Origin: Aurantiacibacter poecillastricola
Lineage (GTDB): Bacteria; Pseudomonadota; Alphaproteobacteria; Sphingomonadales; Sphingomonadaceae
Length of the DNA stretch: 64,000 nt
NCBI RefSeq assembly: GCF_030730945.1
Contig: NZ_JAVAMS010000004.1
Location: forward strand, 1 to 64,000
Reading direction: 5' to 3'
Both the position numbers and the translations under genes were made by a program. The notes under the pieces were generated by a model. That model made no database searches and was not told where the DNA came from. It was given only the letters and a program-made list of their open reading frames with translations. The stretch's first letter is position 1. Each line of letters opens with the position of its first letter. Positions 17,380 through 25,991 of this stretch are shown here, piece by piece.

Positions 17380-18864
17380 CTAGTCGCGGCCCTGGCCGCC
17401 GCTGAATTTTCCGCCGCCGCCGCGATTGGAATCGTAGGGGTTCTTCGGACTCTTTAGGGTCAAGCGGACAGGCACCGCGCCGAAGCCCAGTTTCTTGCGG
17501 ATATCGTTTAGCAGGTAACGCTCGTAACTGGCGGGCAGATCGTCCAGCCGTGTGCCGAAGATCACGAAACGCGGCGGGCGGGTGCCGACCTGGGTGATGT
17601 AGCGCAGCTTGATGCGCCGGCCACCTGGGGCAGGCGGAGGATTAGCGCCTAGCGCATCGTCGAACCAGCGATTGAGCGCGGCGGTCGGGACGCGGCGGCT
17701 CCACGCCTCGCGAAGGTCGAAGGCCGCCCCAAGGAGCGGATCGAGCCCCTTGCCGGTCATTGCTGATACTGCAAATAGCGGCACGCCCTTAAGCTGCGAG
17801 AGCCCTTCTTCCAGCGCGCCACGAATACCATTGAACAGGGCGCTGGGATCCTCGGCGATGTCCCACTTGTTGATCGCCACCATCAGTGCGCGGCCTTCTT
17901 CTATCACCTTGTTGGCGATCTTCAGGTCCTGCACTTCCAGCCCGCGCGTCGCATCCAGCAGCAGCACCACGACCTCGGCATAGTCGACTGCGCGCAAGCC
18001 GTCGGCAACCGAGAGTCTCTCCAGCTTGTCGACCACCTTGGCGCGTTTGCGCATCCCGGCGGTGTCGATCAGCTTGATGATGCGCGTTTCGCCCGAGCGC
18101 GGATCGGTCCATTCCCAGTCGACGGCGATGGAATCGCGCGTGATGCCTGCCTCTGGTCCGGTCAGCAGCCGGTCTTCTCCCAAAAGCCGGTTTACAAGCG
18201 TGGACTTGCCGGCATTCGGCCTCCCCACGATAGCCAGGCTGAGGGGAGCGGAGGGATCGATTTCCTCGAGCTCCTCGCCAGCCTCGGCCGCGGCCTTTGC
18301 GCGGTCGGCGGCAATGGCGGCCTCGGCTTCTTCCTCCAGCTGCATCTGGTCGGCCTTCTCGCCGATCAGCGGGATGAGCGCAGTGTAGAGTTCGGCCACG
18401 CCCTCGCCATGCTCGGCGCTGACGGCGATCGGTTCGCCGAGGCCGAGCGAATAGGCTTCGTAGATGCCCGATTCGCCAGCGGTGCCTTCCGCCTTGTTGG
18501 CGATGAGGACCACGGGGACTTCCTGCTCGCGCAGCCAGCGACCGATCTCCTCGTCCAGCGGCGTGAGCCCGGCGCGGGCATCGACGACGAACAGCGCGGC
18601 ATCGGCGCCTTTCAGCGAAACCTGCGTCTGCGCGCGCATCCGGCCGGGGAGGGAGGCATCGTCTTCATCCTCCCATCCGGCCGTGTCCACTGCCTCGAAC
18701 TCGATCCCGGCAAGGCCGGCCAGCCCCATCCGCCTGTCACGCGTTACGCCGGGCTGGTCATCGACCAGGGCCAGCCGCTTGCCCACCAGCCTGTTGAACA
18801 GGGTGGACTTGCCGACATTGGGGCGACCGATAATGACCACCTGGGGAAGCCTGCGCGCTTTCAT
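17380..18864 (-). CDS. der: Ribosome-assembly GTPase Der (EngA)
   Basis: A 494-residue GTPase needed for 50S subunit maturation. Two tandem G domains are visible. The first P-loop is GRPNVGKST near residue 12, with DTAGWE and NKAEG. The second P-loop is GRPNAGKST near 215, with DTAGMRKR and NKWDI. A C-terminal KH-like domain ends the protein (PPRFVIFGTRLDDLP, YLLNDIRKKLGF). The ATG at 18864 (MKARRLPQVVIIG) puts the first strand at the usual place. An acidic stretch between the G domains (EEEAEAAIAADRAKAAAEAG) is longer than in E. coli. Confidence 0.96.
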   Translation of the reverse strand: MKARRLPQVVIIGRPNVGKSTLFNRLVGKRLALVDDQPGVTRDRRMGLAGLAGIEFEAVDTAGWEDEDDASLPGRMRAQTQVSLKGADAALFVVDARAGLTPLDEEIGRWLREQEVPVVLIANKAEGTAGESGIYEAYSLGLGEPIAVSAEHGEGVAELYTALIPLIGEKADQMQLEEEAEAAIAADRAKAAAEAGEELEEIDPSAPLSLAIVGRPNAGKSTLVNRLLGEDRLLTGPEAGITRDSIAVDWEWTDPRSGETRIIKLIDTAGMRKRAKVVDKLERLSVADGLRAVDYAEVVVLLLDATRGLEVQDLKIANKVIEEGRALMVAINKWDIAEDPSALFNGIRGALEEGLSQLKGVPLFAVSAMTGKGLDPLLGAAFDLREAWSRRVPTAALNRWFDDALGANPPPAPGGRRIKLRYITQVGTRPPRFVIFGTRLDDLPASYERYLLNDIRKKLGFGAVPVRLTLKSPKNPYDSNRGGGGKFSGGQGRD

Positions 18865-18921
18865 GGGAGCGCAGGTGGCCCTTTGCGGAGAGATTGGCAA
18901 GCCTTCGCTGAGCGCCGGGTT

Positions 18922-19359
18922 CTACCAGCTACCCGTGTTCTCCATGCTCGCCCAGGGCTCCTGCGGATCGAGATAGCCTTCCTGCAGCAACTCGACGCTG
19001 ATCCCGTCGGGCGAGCGCACGAAGGCCATGTGCCCGTCGCGCGGCGGGCGATTGATAGTGACGCCCGCGTCCATCAGCTTCTGGCAGGTCTCGTAGATAT
19101 TTTCCACGCGGTAGGCGAGATGACCGAAGTTGCGTCCGCCGTCATAGGTTTCAGGCGCGCTGCCATCTTCGGGCGGCCAGTTGTAGGTCAGCTCCAGTTC
19201 GGCAACGTCTTCCTGTCCCGGTGCGGCAAGGAAGATCAGCGTGAAGCGCCCCTTATCGCTTTCCTTGCGGCGGACCTCCTCCAGTCCGATCAGCTTGAAG
19301 AAGTCGATCGCGGCATCGGGATCGGCGACGCGGATCATCGTGTGCAGGTAGTGGACCAT
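18922..19359 (-). CDS. gloA: Lactoylglutathione lyase (glyoxalase I)
   Basis: A 145-residue VOC-fold enzyme that converts the methylglyoxal-glutathione adduct to lactoylglutathione. The four expected metal ligands are visible: His in HYLHTMIRV, Glu in LELTYNW, His in FGHLAYRV, and Glu in SVELLQ. The GloA hallmark YNWPPEDG (usually YNWG) follows the first Glu. The ATG at 19359 has GGAG 8 bases upstream. Length matches the short bacterial class. Confidence 0.9.
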   Translation of the reverse strand: MVHYLHTMIRVADPDAAIDFFKLIGLEEVRRKESDKGRFTLIFLAAPGQEDVAELELTYNWPPEDGSAPETYDGGRNFGHLAYRVENIYETCQKLMDAGVTINRPPRDGHMAFVRSPDGISVELLQEGYLDPQEPWASMENTGSW

Positions 19360-19444
19360 CGGGGAACTCCATTCATCTCTATTCAAACACGGTTCATCGC
19401 TCTCGCGGCAGGAAGTGAAGGACACACGACCCGGGAGAGCATGC

Positions 19445-20184
19445 ATGAGCGCATATAGTGACGACCCCGTCCAGCGCACCACCGCTTTCTGGACAAAGCC
19501 TCCTGTGCTCGCTTCCGCCATCCTTGCCATCGGGCTTGGCGTGGGCGGTTTCCTGACAGGCGACGGTTTGGTGCGGGCCAAGTTGGCCGATCGCACGGTG
19601 ACCGTGCGGGGCCTTGCCGAGCGGGACGTTGTGGCGGATCTTGCCGTCTGGACCTTGTCTTATTCAGCCACCGCAACGAACCTTGCCGCGGCACAGTCCA
19701 GCGTCGATCGCGATACCGAGCAGCTGCGCGAGTTTTTCGCAGGCCTCGGTTTTCCGGCAGATGCGCTGGAGGCCGTTTCAGTCAACGCCTCGAGCTATAC
19801 GCCTGACGATGGCATCACCCGCTATACGGTCAACCAGCGCATGAGCCTGCGCACCGAGGATATCGAGCGGGCACAGCGGCGGTGCGACAGGAGGCCGACC
19901 TCGTGCGTCGGGGAGTGCTGCTGCAAAGCTCGACGATGAGTTTCACCTTTACGGGCCTCAATGTCATCAAGCCGGCGATGGTGGCCGCAGCAACGCAGGA
20001 CGCGCGTGCGGCAGCCGAGCAGTTCGCACTCGATTCCGGCGCGGATGTCGGAAGTATTCGCCGGGCAACGCAGGGCTATTTCTCGATCACCGCGCGTGAC
20101 GGCGATGCCGAGGGATGGGGCGCGGCTGATTCCCCGTTCAAGAAGGTGCGCGTGGTGACGACTGTCGATTTCATGCTCCATTGA
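19445..20184 (+). pseudogene. SIMPL-domain (DUF541) protein, frameshifted
   Basis: The N-terminal part (MSAYSDD to RTEDIERAQR) has a membrane anchor at about residues 20-40 and the start of a SIMPL domain ([20 protein letters not shown]). The frame then fails near 19871-19880. The missing C-terminal half continues in the next frame (VRQEADLVRRGVLLQ to TVDFMLH, stop 20182-20184). Adding one G to the GG of CAGCGGCGGTGCG restores a continuous protein. Either the gene is broken or the base was lost in sequencing. SIMPL proteins sit in the envelope, with unclear function. Confidence 0.85.
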
Positions 20185-20255
20185 GCCTGAAAAGGCGAGA
20201 AGGCCCGCACCGTTGCCGGTACGAGCCTTCCCGTTCCTCGCTTTGCGCGATTGGC

Positions 20256-21026
20256 TTAGAAACTGGCGGACAGCGAGACGACGACCGCGTCGTCGGTGAA
20301 GGTGCCGTCTGGATCGACAAGGGCGTCGCCCTCGACACCAACATAGGCGACGCCGACTGCAAGCGGCGTACCGGGCACGGCGAGCTCTGCACCCACCGAC
20401 CAGTCGAGAGCTTCCGCATCCTCGGTAAAGGTCAGGAAGCCGTCCGTGTAGCCGAGGTGACCGGTGATGCTTACCGGAGTGCCCGGCAGGCCGAAACCGG
20501 CGTCGGCATAGAGGTAGAGGTTGTCGGTGCCGCCAAGCGAGTCCTGCTCGGGGGCATAGGCGATGCCCAAGGTGACGTCGGCCGGGCCGAGGCCCGCGCC
20601 CACCGAGCCATAGAATTCGACATAGTCGAAGTCGCCGGCCCCGGCGTCGGGATAGATGTACATGATCACACCGACATCGGTGGAGATGTTGCCGAACTCG
20701 CCGGCCCAGCCGCCATACAGGTCAAGCTCGGTGCTGCCGTACCCAACGGTCTGCTCGTCCAGTGACGAGGCCCAGGTGCCGACATAGAATCCGGCGGGCA
20801 GGCCGACATCGACGCCGCCCTGGATGGCGAATTCGCCGCCCGAGAGGTCGACACCGCGGAAGCGATATTCGCTGACCATCGCGACATTAGCCGAAACCTC
20901 GACACCGATACCGCCATCATCGACTTCATCGGATGGCATCGTGGTCTGCGCCAGGGCAGGGGCGGCAAATGCGGTGGAAAGTGCAAAAACAGAAGCAGCC
21001 GTGAGGCTGCGGACGGACGTAAGCAT
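20256..21026 (-). CDS. TorF-family putative porin
   Basis: A 256-residue outer-membrane barrel. The ATG at 21026 has GAGGAA at 8 bases. A signal peptide spans about residues 1-26 (cut after PALA). The signature segment VSEYRFRGVDLSGG is typical of the TorF group common in proteobacteria. Regular alternating strands follow (FYVGTWASSLDEQ, STELDLYGGWAG) and the C-terminus is Phe (SLSASF). The name TorF is historic and the solute is not known. Confidence 0.9.
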   Translation of the reverse strand: MLTSVRSLTAASVFALSTAFAAPALAQTTMPSDEVDDGGIGVEVSANVAMVSEYRFRGVDLSGGEFAIQGGVDVGLPAGFYVGTWASSLDEQTVGYGSTELDLYGGWAGEFGNISTDVGVIMYIYPDAGAGDFDYVEFYGSVGAGLGPADVTLGIAYAPEQDSLGGTDNLYLYADAGFGLPGTPVSITGHLGYTDGFLTFTEDAEALDWSVGAELAVPGTPLAVGVAYVGVEGDALVDPDGTFTDDAVVVSLSASF

Positions 21027-21308
21027 GGGGCAATTCCTCAATTGCTTGGAGTGAACAATGCTTCGTCCCACCTGCGCTACTCGCGTGATGGCATCTTTGA
21101 CGTGCCATTCTCCGCTCAAGCGCAATTAACATGCATATTCATGCTGCGGCGCACAAGAGAAATTACAAGATGTCGCAGCTGCGGGCATATGTGTGTTCTT
21201 TTGGTACCACATTCAGCATCCCGACACACATTCGCGGCCATGGTCGAAAGGACGCGAACCCTTTTCGCCCCGATGCGTCCTCACTATGTGTTCAAAGCAA
21301 ACCTGACC

Positions 21309-22118
21309 ATGTTCGACTTCTTCAAATCTCGACGGGCGGAAGCCCCGGCCTCGCAAATCGCGGCCAGTGTGCCCGACGGGCAACGGGTCTATGCAATCGG
21401 CGATATTCACGGTCGCAGCGACCTGCTTATTGCCCTGATCGAGGCGATCGAACGCCACAATCGCGAGGAAGGCCGCTTGCAGGTTACCGTCGTCATGCTG
21501 GGCGACCTCGTCGACCGGGGCCCGGACAGCATGAACGTGCTGGCCCTGGCGCGGGAATGGCAGAAGTTCCGTGATGTGCGCATCCTTGCCGGCAACCATG
21601 AGGAAATGTTCCTGCGCGCCTTCGACAGCCCCGACATGCTGCGCCATTTCCTGCGCCATGGCGGCCGTGAGACGTTGATGAGCTACGGCATGAACAAGCG
21701 CGACTATGCCCGGGCTACCATCGAGGAAGTGCAGGAGATGATGGCGAAGATCGTTCCGAAGGAGGATATCGAGTTCATCGAAAGCTTCGAGAACATCGTC
21801 TCCATTGGCGACTACATCTTCGTGCATGCGGGGATCGAGCCGGGCGTGCCGCTGGAAGAGCAGTCGACCGCGAAACTGCGCTGGATACGCGAGCCATTCC
21901 TCAGCCACGCCGAGCCGTTCGACGGGGTGATCGTGCATGGCCACACTATCTCCGACGATCCGGTTGACCAGGGCAACCGGATCGGCATCGATACCGGCGC
22001 CTATGCCAGCGGTCGGTTGACCGCGCTTGTGCTGGAAGGCAGCGGGCGGCGTTACCTGAGCGCGATCGACGATGGCGAGGGGAACATATCCATCTCCACA
22101 GAGCAGGTCTCGCACTAG
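21309..22118 (+). CDS. Metallophosphoesterase, PPP-type serine/threonine phosphatase-like
   Basis: A 269-residue enzyme. All metal-binding motifs of the PPP/ApaH superfamily are present: GDIHGRSD near residue 31, GDLVDRGPDS near 62, GNHEEM near 97, and later HAGIEPG and VHGHTI. It may act on phosphoproteins or nucleoside polyphosphates. The sequence alone does not decide between them. The ATG at 21309 is the first sensible start before MFDFFKS, although its ribosome site is weak. It converges on the RNase P RNA gene with only 6 bases between. Confidence 0.9.
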   Translation: MFDFFKSRRAEAPASQIAASVPDGQRVYAIGDIHGRSDLLIALIEAIERHNREEGRLQVTVVMLGDLVDRGPDSMNVLALAREWQKFRDVRILAGNHEEMFLRAFDSPDMLRHFLRHGGRETLMSYGMNKRDYARATIEEVQEMMAKIVPKEDIEFIESFENIVSIGDYIFVHAGIEPGVPLEEQSTAKLRWIREPFLSHAEPFDGVIVHGHTISDDPVDQGNRIGIDTGAYASGRLTALVLEGSGRRYLSAIDDGEGNISISTEQVSH

Positions 22119-22124
22119 GAAATT

Positions 22125-22527
22125 GCCGGGGAGCCTGTAAGCCGGGTTCTGTCCCGCAGCCGGTTTCCCCGAAGGGACCTGCGCCGCGGGGGCAGCCATT
22201 CATCTCGGCGCCGGATTGCTCCCGCGCTCAAGCAACCAACCCGGGTCTCTCGGAGCGAAACACTCCTGCCAGCAAGTGGCGCGAGACCCCTATGCGGTCT
22301 TGCTCCGGGTGGGGTTTGCCATGACGGACCGTGTTGCCACGCTCCCGGTGCGCTCTTGCCGCACCCTTTCACCCTTGCCTGTGCGCTTCAGGCGCCATCG
22401 GCGGTATACTCTCTGTGGCACTTTCCCTGGGCTTTCACCCGGCGGGCGTTACCCGCCACCCTTGTTTCGTGGAGCCCGGACTTTCCTCGAACGCCGTGAA
22501 GCGCACGCGGCTGCCCGGCTCCCCGGC
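22125..22527 (-). ncRNA. rnpB: RNase P RNA (bacterial type A)
   Basis: The minus strand carries the universal block GAGGAAAGTCCGGGCTCC near its 5' end (around 22470-22490). The ends form an 11-bp P1 helix: GCCGGGGAGCC at 22527-22517 pairs with GGCTCCCCGGC at 22135-22125. The ACAGAACCCGGCTTA block, also universal, precedes the 3' arm. The length of about 403 nt is normal. This ribozyme matures tRNA 5' ends. The boundaries are taken from P1 and may be off by a few bases. Confidence 0.95.
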
Positions 22528-22535
22528 GAGGGCCA

Positions 22536-22563
22536 TATAGGCCCGGGTTCCAGTCTAGGGAAG
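22536..22563 (-). promoter_or_regulatory. Possible rnpB promoter
   Basis: On the minus strand TATATG (about 22541-22536) lies 8 bases before the predicted RNA 5' end. A weak -35-like TTCCCT is 17 bases further upstream. The spacing is right for the housekeeping sigma factor, but the -35 match is poor. Confidence 0.35.
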
Positions 22564-22575
22564 AGCGGAGAGGAA

Positions 22576-23334
22576 CTAGCGCGTGATGCCGCGATCGCGG
22601 TCGAGCAGCAACTGGTAGAGGATGGCGCGAACCTCTCCGTCGATCATCCCGTCGATCCGGCCGGGCCGCCAGCGTCGCTGAAAGGCTTCCACTGCCTTGT
22701 GCCCGTCGGTGATGTCGTAGCCGAAGCGTTCGAGCGCGAGATAAAAGGCCGCGTCATTGTCGAAAGGGTCGCCCAGATCGAGCTTCTCCGGCCGTGGCAG
22801 GCACAGGCCGTATTCGGCCAGGCGGTCCCACGGGAAAAGTTCGCCCGGATCGATCTTGCGCCCCGGTGCGACATCGGAATGGCCGACCACGTTGGCGCGC
22901 GGGATGTCGTAGGCCTTCACCATGCGTGCCACCAGCGGCACGAGCGCCTTGAACTGCGCCTCGTTGAAGCCGCGATAGCCGTATTTGTGGCCCGGGTGGT
23001 CGAGCTCGATCCCGATGCTGGCGGAGTTCACGTCCTTGTGGCCGCGCCAGTAGGATACGCCGGCATGCCAGGCGCGCTTCTCCTCCGGCACGAGTCGCAC
23101 GACTTCGCCCTGTTCGCCGATCAGGTAATGGGCGGAAACCTTCGCTTCGGGATCGCACAGGCGTTCGATCGCAAAGCCCTTGTCCTCCATCTCGGTGTAG
23201 TGGATCACCACCATGGAAATGGGCAATGTCCGCTCGTCATGGTTGGGCGAGAGGACCTCGCGGTGGACGAGTTCGTCATCGCTCAAGGGCAGTTGCCTGC
23301 CGACATTTCCGAAGTCGGAACCCCTGTCACTCAC
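22576..23334 (-). CDS. N-acetylmuramoyl-L-alanine amidase, AmpD/AmiD type
   Basis: A 252-residue Amidase_2 (AmpD-fold) enzyme that cuts the bond between MurNAc and the peptide stem. The start is GTG at 23334 with AGGAG 9 bases upstream. The zinc ligands are visible: His in VVIHYTEM, His in VVGHSDVAPGRKIDPG, and the downstream Asp. SAHYLIGEQG and WHAGVSYWRG are typical. The C-terminal part (ALERFGYDITDGHKAVEAFQ) looks like a peptidoglycan-binding domain. No signal peptide is seen, so a cytoplasmic wall-recycling role is likelier than an exported one. Confidence 0.9.
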   Translation of the reverse strand: MSDRGSDFGNVGRQLPLSDDELVHREVLSPNHDERTLPISMVVIHYTEMEDKGFAIERLCDPEAKVSAHYLIGEQGEVVRLVPEEKRAWHAGVSYWRGHKDVNSASIGIELDHPGHKYGYRGFNEAQFKALVPLVARMVKAYDIPRANVVGHSDVAPGRKIDPGELFPWDRLAEYGLCLPRPEKLDLGDPFDNDAAFYLALERFGYDITDGHKAVEAFQRRWRPGRIDGMIDGEVRAILYQLLLDRDRGITR

Positions 23335-23364
23335 GATGATAGCTCCTGCTAGCCGAGGCGACGA

Positions 23365-24018
23365 TCAACCGATCAGACCCTCGGGATCGGGTAGGATGGC
23401 GCCTAGTACCAGCGCTCCTTCGCTGTGGTGATACTGCACGTTGCCCTCGTCCCGCTCCACGATCAGGCGAATGAGATGCGCAGGAGCGGTGCGACCGGAG
23501 AGTTCGCTGGCTTCGAGCGAGCCGTCGAGCGCCTTGCCGATGTTCGCATCGAAAGCGATGCGCGGGCCAGATGCGCGAATGGCGATCTCGGTATTGCCGG
23601 CATTGCGCTCCGCCCCGACGGCCAGCGTTCCGCCGCGGACCAGCGAATCGAGGCCCATGGCGGCAAGATTCAGCAGTACCTTGACTGCGGGTTTCGAAAG
23701 GCTGCTTTCGCTTACCGCCCAGTCCAGCGTCAGCCGCTCGTCCGATGCCGTCAGCGATTCGAGCAATTCATGCGGTTCCTCCGTCGGCACCTGTTCGCCG
23801 AAGCCCCCGGCCGCGCCATAGGCGAGGCGGAAGAACTTGAGCTTGTTGGCGGAGATCTTCGCGCTCTGCTCCAGCAGGTCGAGGCAGCGCTGGCGCATCG
23901 CCGGGTCCTTCTCGTCGGCGAGCAGTTCCAGTCCGTTATTCAACGCTCCCACGGGGCTGAGCATGTCATGGCAAAGGCGCGAACAGAGCAGGGAGGCAAG
24001 ATCGAGGGAAGAGGTCAT
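23365..24018 (-). CDS. chpT: Histidine phosphotransferase ChpT
   Basis: A 217-residue pseudo-histidine-kinase that passes phosphate from CckA to CtrA and CpdR, the alphaproteobacterial cell-cycle relay. The phospho-accepting His is in CSRLCHDMLSPVGALNN at about residue 17. The remainder has the degenerate HATPase-like fold of ChpT (VKVLLNLAAMGLDSLVRGG, then GALVLGAILP) without ATP-binding N and G boxes. It lies 30 bases upstream of the amidase gene on the same strand. Confidence 0.92.
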   Translation of the reverse strand: MTSSLDLASLLCSRLCHDMLSPVGALNNGLELLADEKDPAMRQRCLDLLEQSAKISANKLKFFRLAYGAAGGFGEQVPTEEPHELLESLTASDERLTLDWAVSESSLSKPAVKVLLNLAAMGLDSLVRGGTLAVGAERNAGNTEIAIRASGPRIAFDANIGKALDGSLEASELSGRTAPAHLIRLIVERDEGNVQYHHSEGALVLGAILPDPEGLIG

Positions 24019-24157
24019 TTCAGGAGGAGGGGCCTTGCATTTGGGCTAATGTGGAACACCTGGAACACAGTCCTAGGGCAAAATTTCCGCCCTGCCACCC
24101 GGGCCTGTAAAAAAGGGTGCGGGAGAGGGCTTCGAAATCCTGCATCGGCCGCACTCT

Positions 24158-24853
24158 CTAGGCGTTGAGGACCCGGTAGGGAAGCTCCGCAAAACCTCTG
24201 GGCGCATCGCGCCACCAGCCGATCTCGTTCCTGCCGACGATAGCCCACACCGCGCCGTCATGCGCGGCTTCGGCCCAGTCGGTTTTCGACGGACGCGGCG
24301 AACCGGTTGGATGCGAATGGTAATAGCCGAGCACCTGCGGTCCGCCGACACGCGCGGCACGATGGGCATCTATTAGCGCTTGCGGGTCGATCTCGAAATG
24401 CGCCTGCGGCGCGGGGTGAACGTTGCGGGCGGGCAGGGCAGCGCTGATGGTGTCGCCCTGCCCGAGGAGGATGCCGCAACATTCATGCGGATGGGCGCGC
24501 GCGGCTTCGAAGCGGATCAGGTGGAGAACTCTGCTTTCAACCCGAACCGGCTGCCCTAAGCCTGTCGAAGGGCTGCCCTTGCTTCTGGCATGGTGCGAGA
24601 GGGCATCCCAATCCCCGCGGATGAGAGCGAGCTTCTTCCTTCTCGACCACCTCTTGATCTGTTTTTCTGCCGCCTTCGCCTCCTCGCGCGTGCCGAACTC
24701 CTGCGACCAGACCAGCTTTACCGGCAAATGATCGCGGGTGAAGCCTGCCAGTTCTCCGCGCTCGTGCTGAGGGATACGCCGCTCGAGGTCGTCGGTGTGG
24801 CCAGTGTAAAAATAGCCGCCATTGCAATGGAGGAGATAGGTCCAGAAAGGCAC
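24158..24853 (-). CDS. GIY-YIG nuclease domain fused to a JAMM/M67 metallopeptidase
   Basis: One 231-residue frame holds two domains. Residues 1-90 are a GIY-YIG endonuclease of the small stand-alone type (YLLHCNGGYFYTGHTDDLERR, then EFGTREEAKAAEKQIKRW). Residues about 105-231 are a JAB1/MPN/Mov34 peptidase with all JAMM residues: Glu in HECCGILLG, then YYHSHPTGSP followed by SKTD. The joint (KGSPSTGLGQPVRV) is encoded by a 34-bp repeat that recurs inverted just before the start. Between the repeat and the JAMM core there is no ATG, GTG or TTG in frame, so the peptidase should be made only as a fusion. The start is GTG at 24853. Confidence 0.85.
   Translation of the reverse strand: MPFWTYLLHCNGGYFYTGHTDDLERRIPQHERGELAGFTRDHLPVKLVWSQEFGTREEAKAAEKQIKRWSRRKKLALIRGDWDALSHHARSKGSPSTGLGQPVRVESRVLHLIRFEAARAHPHECCGILLGQGDTISAALPARNVHPAPQAHFEIDPQALIDAHRAARVGGPQVLGYYHSHPTGSPRPSKTDWAEAAHDGAVWAIVGRNEIGWWRDAPRGFAELPYRVLNA
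24547..24580 (+). repeat. 34-bp REP-like repeat, copy A
   Basis: This copy matches copy B (24870-24903, opposite strand) at 30 of 34 positions. The core TGTCGAAGGGCTGCC is identical in both. It lies inside the coding region at the joint of the GIY-YIG and JAMM parts. The core has short internal complementarity (GCCCT and AGGGC), as in repetitive extragenic palindromes. Confidence 0.85.
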
Positions 24854-24869
24854 GGGCAGTGGCTAAAAG

Positions 24870-24903
24870 AAAGGCAGCCCTTCGACAAGCTCAGGGCAGT
24901 CGG
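24870..24903 (-). repeat. 34-bp REP-like repeat, copy B (inverted)
   Basis: The inverted partner of copy A lies 17 bases upstream of the GIY-YIG start and 11 bases before the rluD-like start. Together the two copies bracket a 357-bp unit that contains only the GIY-YIG part, like terminal repeats of a mobile cassette. I found no target duplication outside them. Confidence 0.85.
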
Positions 24904-24914
24904 TAAAGGAAGGT

Positions 24915-25868
24915 GTGCCTGAACTCCAAACCCTCACCGGAACCGTTACGACGAACGCCCGCCTCGACAAGGCGCTTGCCGAAGCGACCGAATTGTCGAG
25001 GGAGCGAGTCAAGGCTCTCATCGCCGAGGGGAAGATCGAGGTTGAGGGCAAGGTGGCCACCAACGCCTCGATGAAGGTCGAAGCAGGCGCGGCGTTCCTT
25101 ATCCACCTGCCACCCCCCAGCAATCCACAGGCTCGTCCACAGGATATCCCCATAGCTGTCACCTATGAGGACGAGCACCTGATCGTGGTGGACAAGCCTG
25201 CCGGAATGGTGGTCCACCCGGCAGCGGGCAATCCGGACGGCACGCTGGTGAACGCACTCCTCCACCATTGCCGCGGGCAGCTTTCGGGCATCGGCGGTGT
25301 GGCACGGCCGGGCATCGTCCACCGAATCGACAAGGATACGTCGGGGCTTCTCGTCGTCGCCAAGTCGGATGCGGCGCATGAGGGACTGGCGAGACAGTTC
25401 GCCGACCACTCGCTGGAGCGGGCCTATCTCGCCGTCTGCGGCGGGCACCCTGTGCCGCCTTCGGGGACGGTCAATGCGCGGTTGGGGCGCTCCGATGCGA
25501 ATCGCAAGAAGATGGCCGTGCTGCCCGACGAATCGAGCCGCGGGAAGCATGCCGTTACGCATTACCGAACGCTGGAACGCCTCGATCACTGCACATTGAT
25601 CGAATGCCGTCTCGAAACAGGGCGAACCCACCAGGTCCGGGTTCACCTTGCGTCAATCGGTCATGCGCTAATAGGTGACCCTGTGTACGGACGCACTCCC
25701 GCCGCATTACGCCCCGTTCTCAAGGGCCTGGGTTTCCAGCGTCAGGCGCTGCATGCGGCGAGGCTGGGGTTCATTCATCCCGTGACCGGTAACCATCTGT
25801 CGTTTGCCAGCGAAATCCCGTCCGATATGCGGGAACTGATCGACGAAACCGGTCATTCCAATCGATGA
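24915..25868 (+). CDS. rluD: RluD-like 23S rRNA pseudouridine synthase
   Basis: A 317-residue RluA-family enzyme that isomerises uridines of helix 69 in 23S rRNA if it is a true RluD. An N-terminal S4 domain (NARLDKALAEATELSRERVK) precedes the catalytic core, with the nucleophilic Asp in HRIDKDTSGLL near residue 140 and ETGRTHQVRVHL near 240. The start is GTG at 24915, close behind AAAGGA. The REP-like repeat ends 11 bases before it and may have altered its leader. RluC is also encoded in this window, at 58017-59165. Confidence 0.88.
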   Translation: MPELQTLTGTVTTNARLDKALAEATELSRERVKALIAEGKIEVEGKVATNASMKVEAGAAFLIHLPPPSNPQARPQDIPIAVTYEDEHLIVVDKPAGMVVHPAAGNPDGTLVNALLHHCRGQLSGIGGVARPGIVHRIDKDTSGLLVVAKSDAAHEGLARQFADHSLERAYLAVCGGHPVPPSGTVNARLGRSDANRKKMAVLPDESSRGKHAVTHYRTLERLDHCTLIECRLETGRTHQVRVHLASIGHALIGDPVYGRTPAALRPVLKGLGFQRQALHAARLGFIHPVTGNHLSFASEIPSDMRELIDETGHSNR

Positions 25869-25991
25869 AATGCACCCTATATCGGCCTGCGGTGCGCTAT
25901 AAGAGAGTTGCACCCAATGTGACCGCCAAACTCAGGTGCCCATAAGGGGCTTGAACCGAGTGGTCGACAAAAGAGAAAGGTTTGGGACAAA

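Noticed and set aside
22118..22575. Protein-coding frames in the gap after the phosphatase
   Set aside because: The segment is RNase P RNA with its conserved blocks and P1 helix. Frames across it are incidental.
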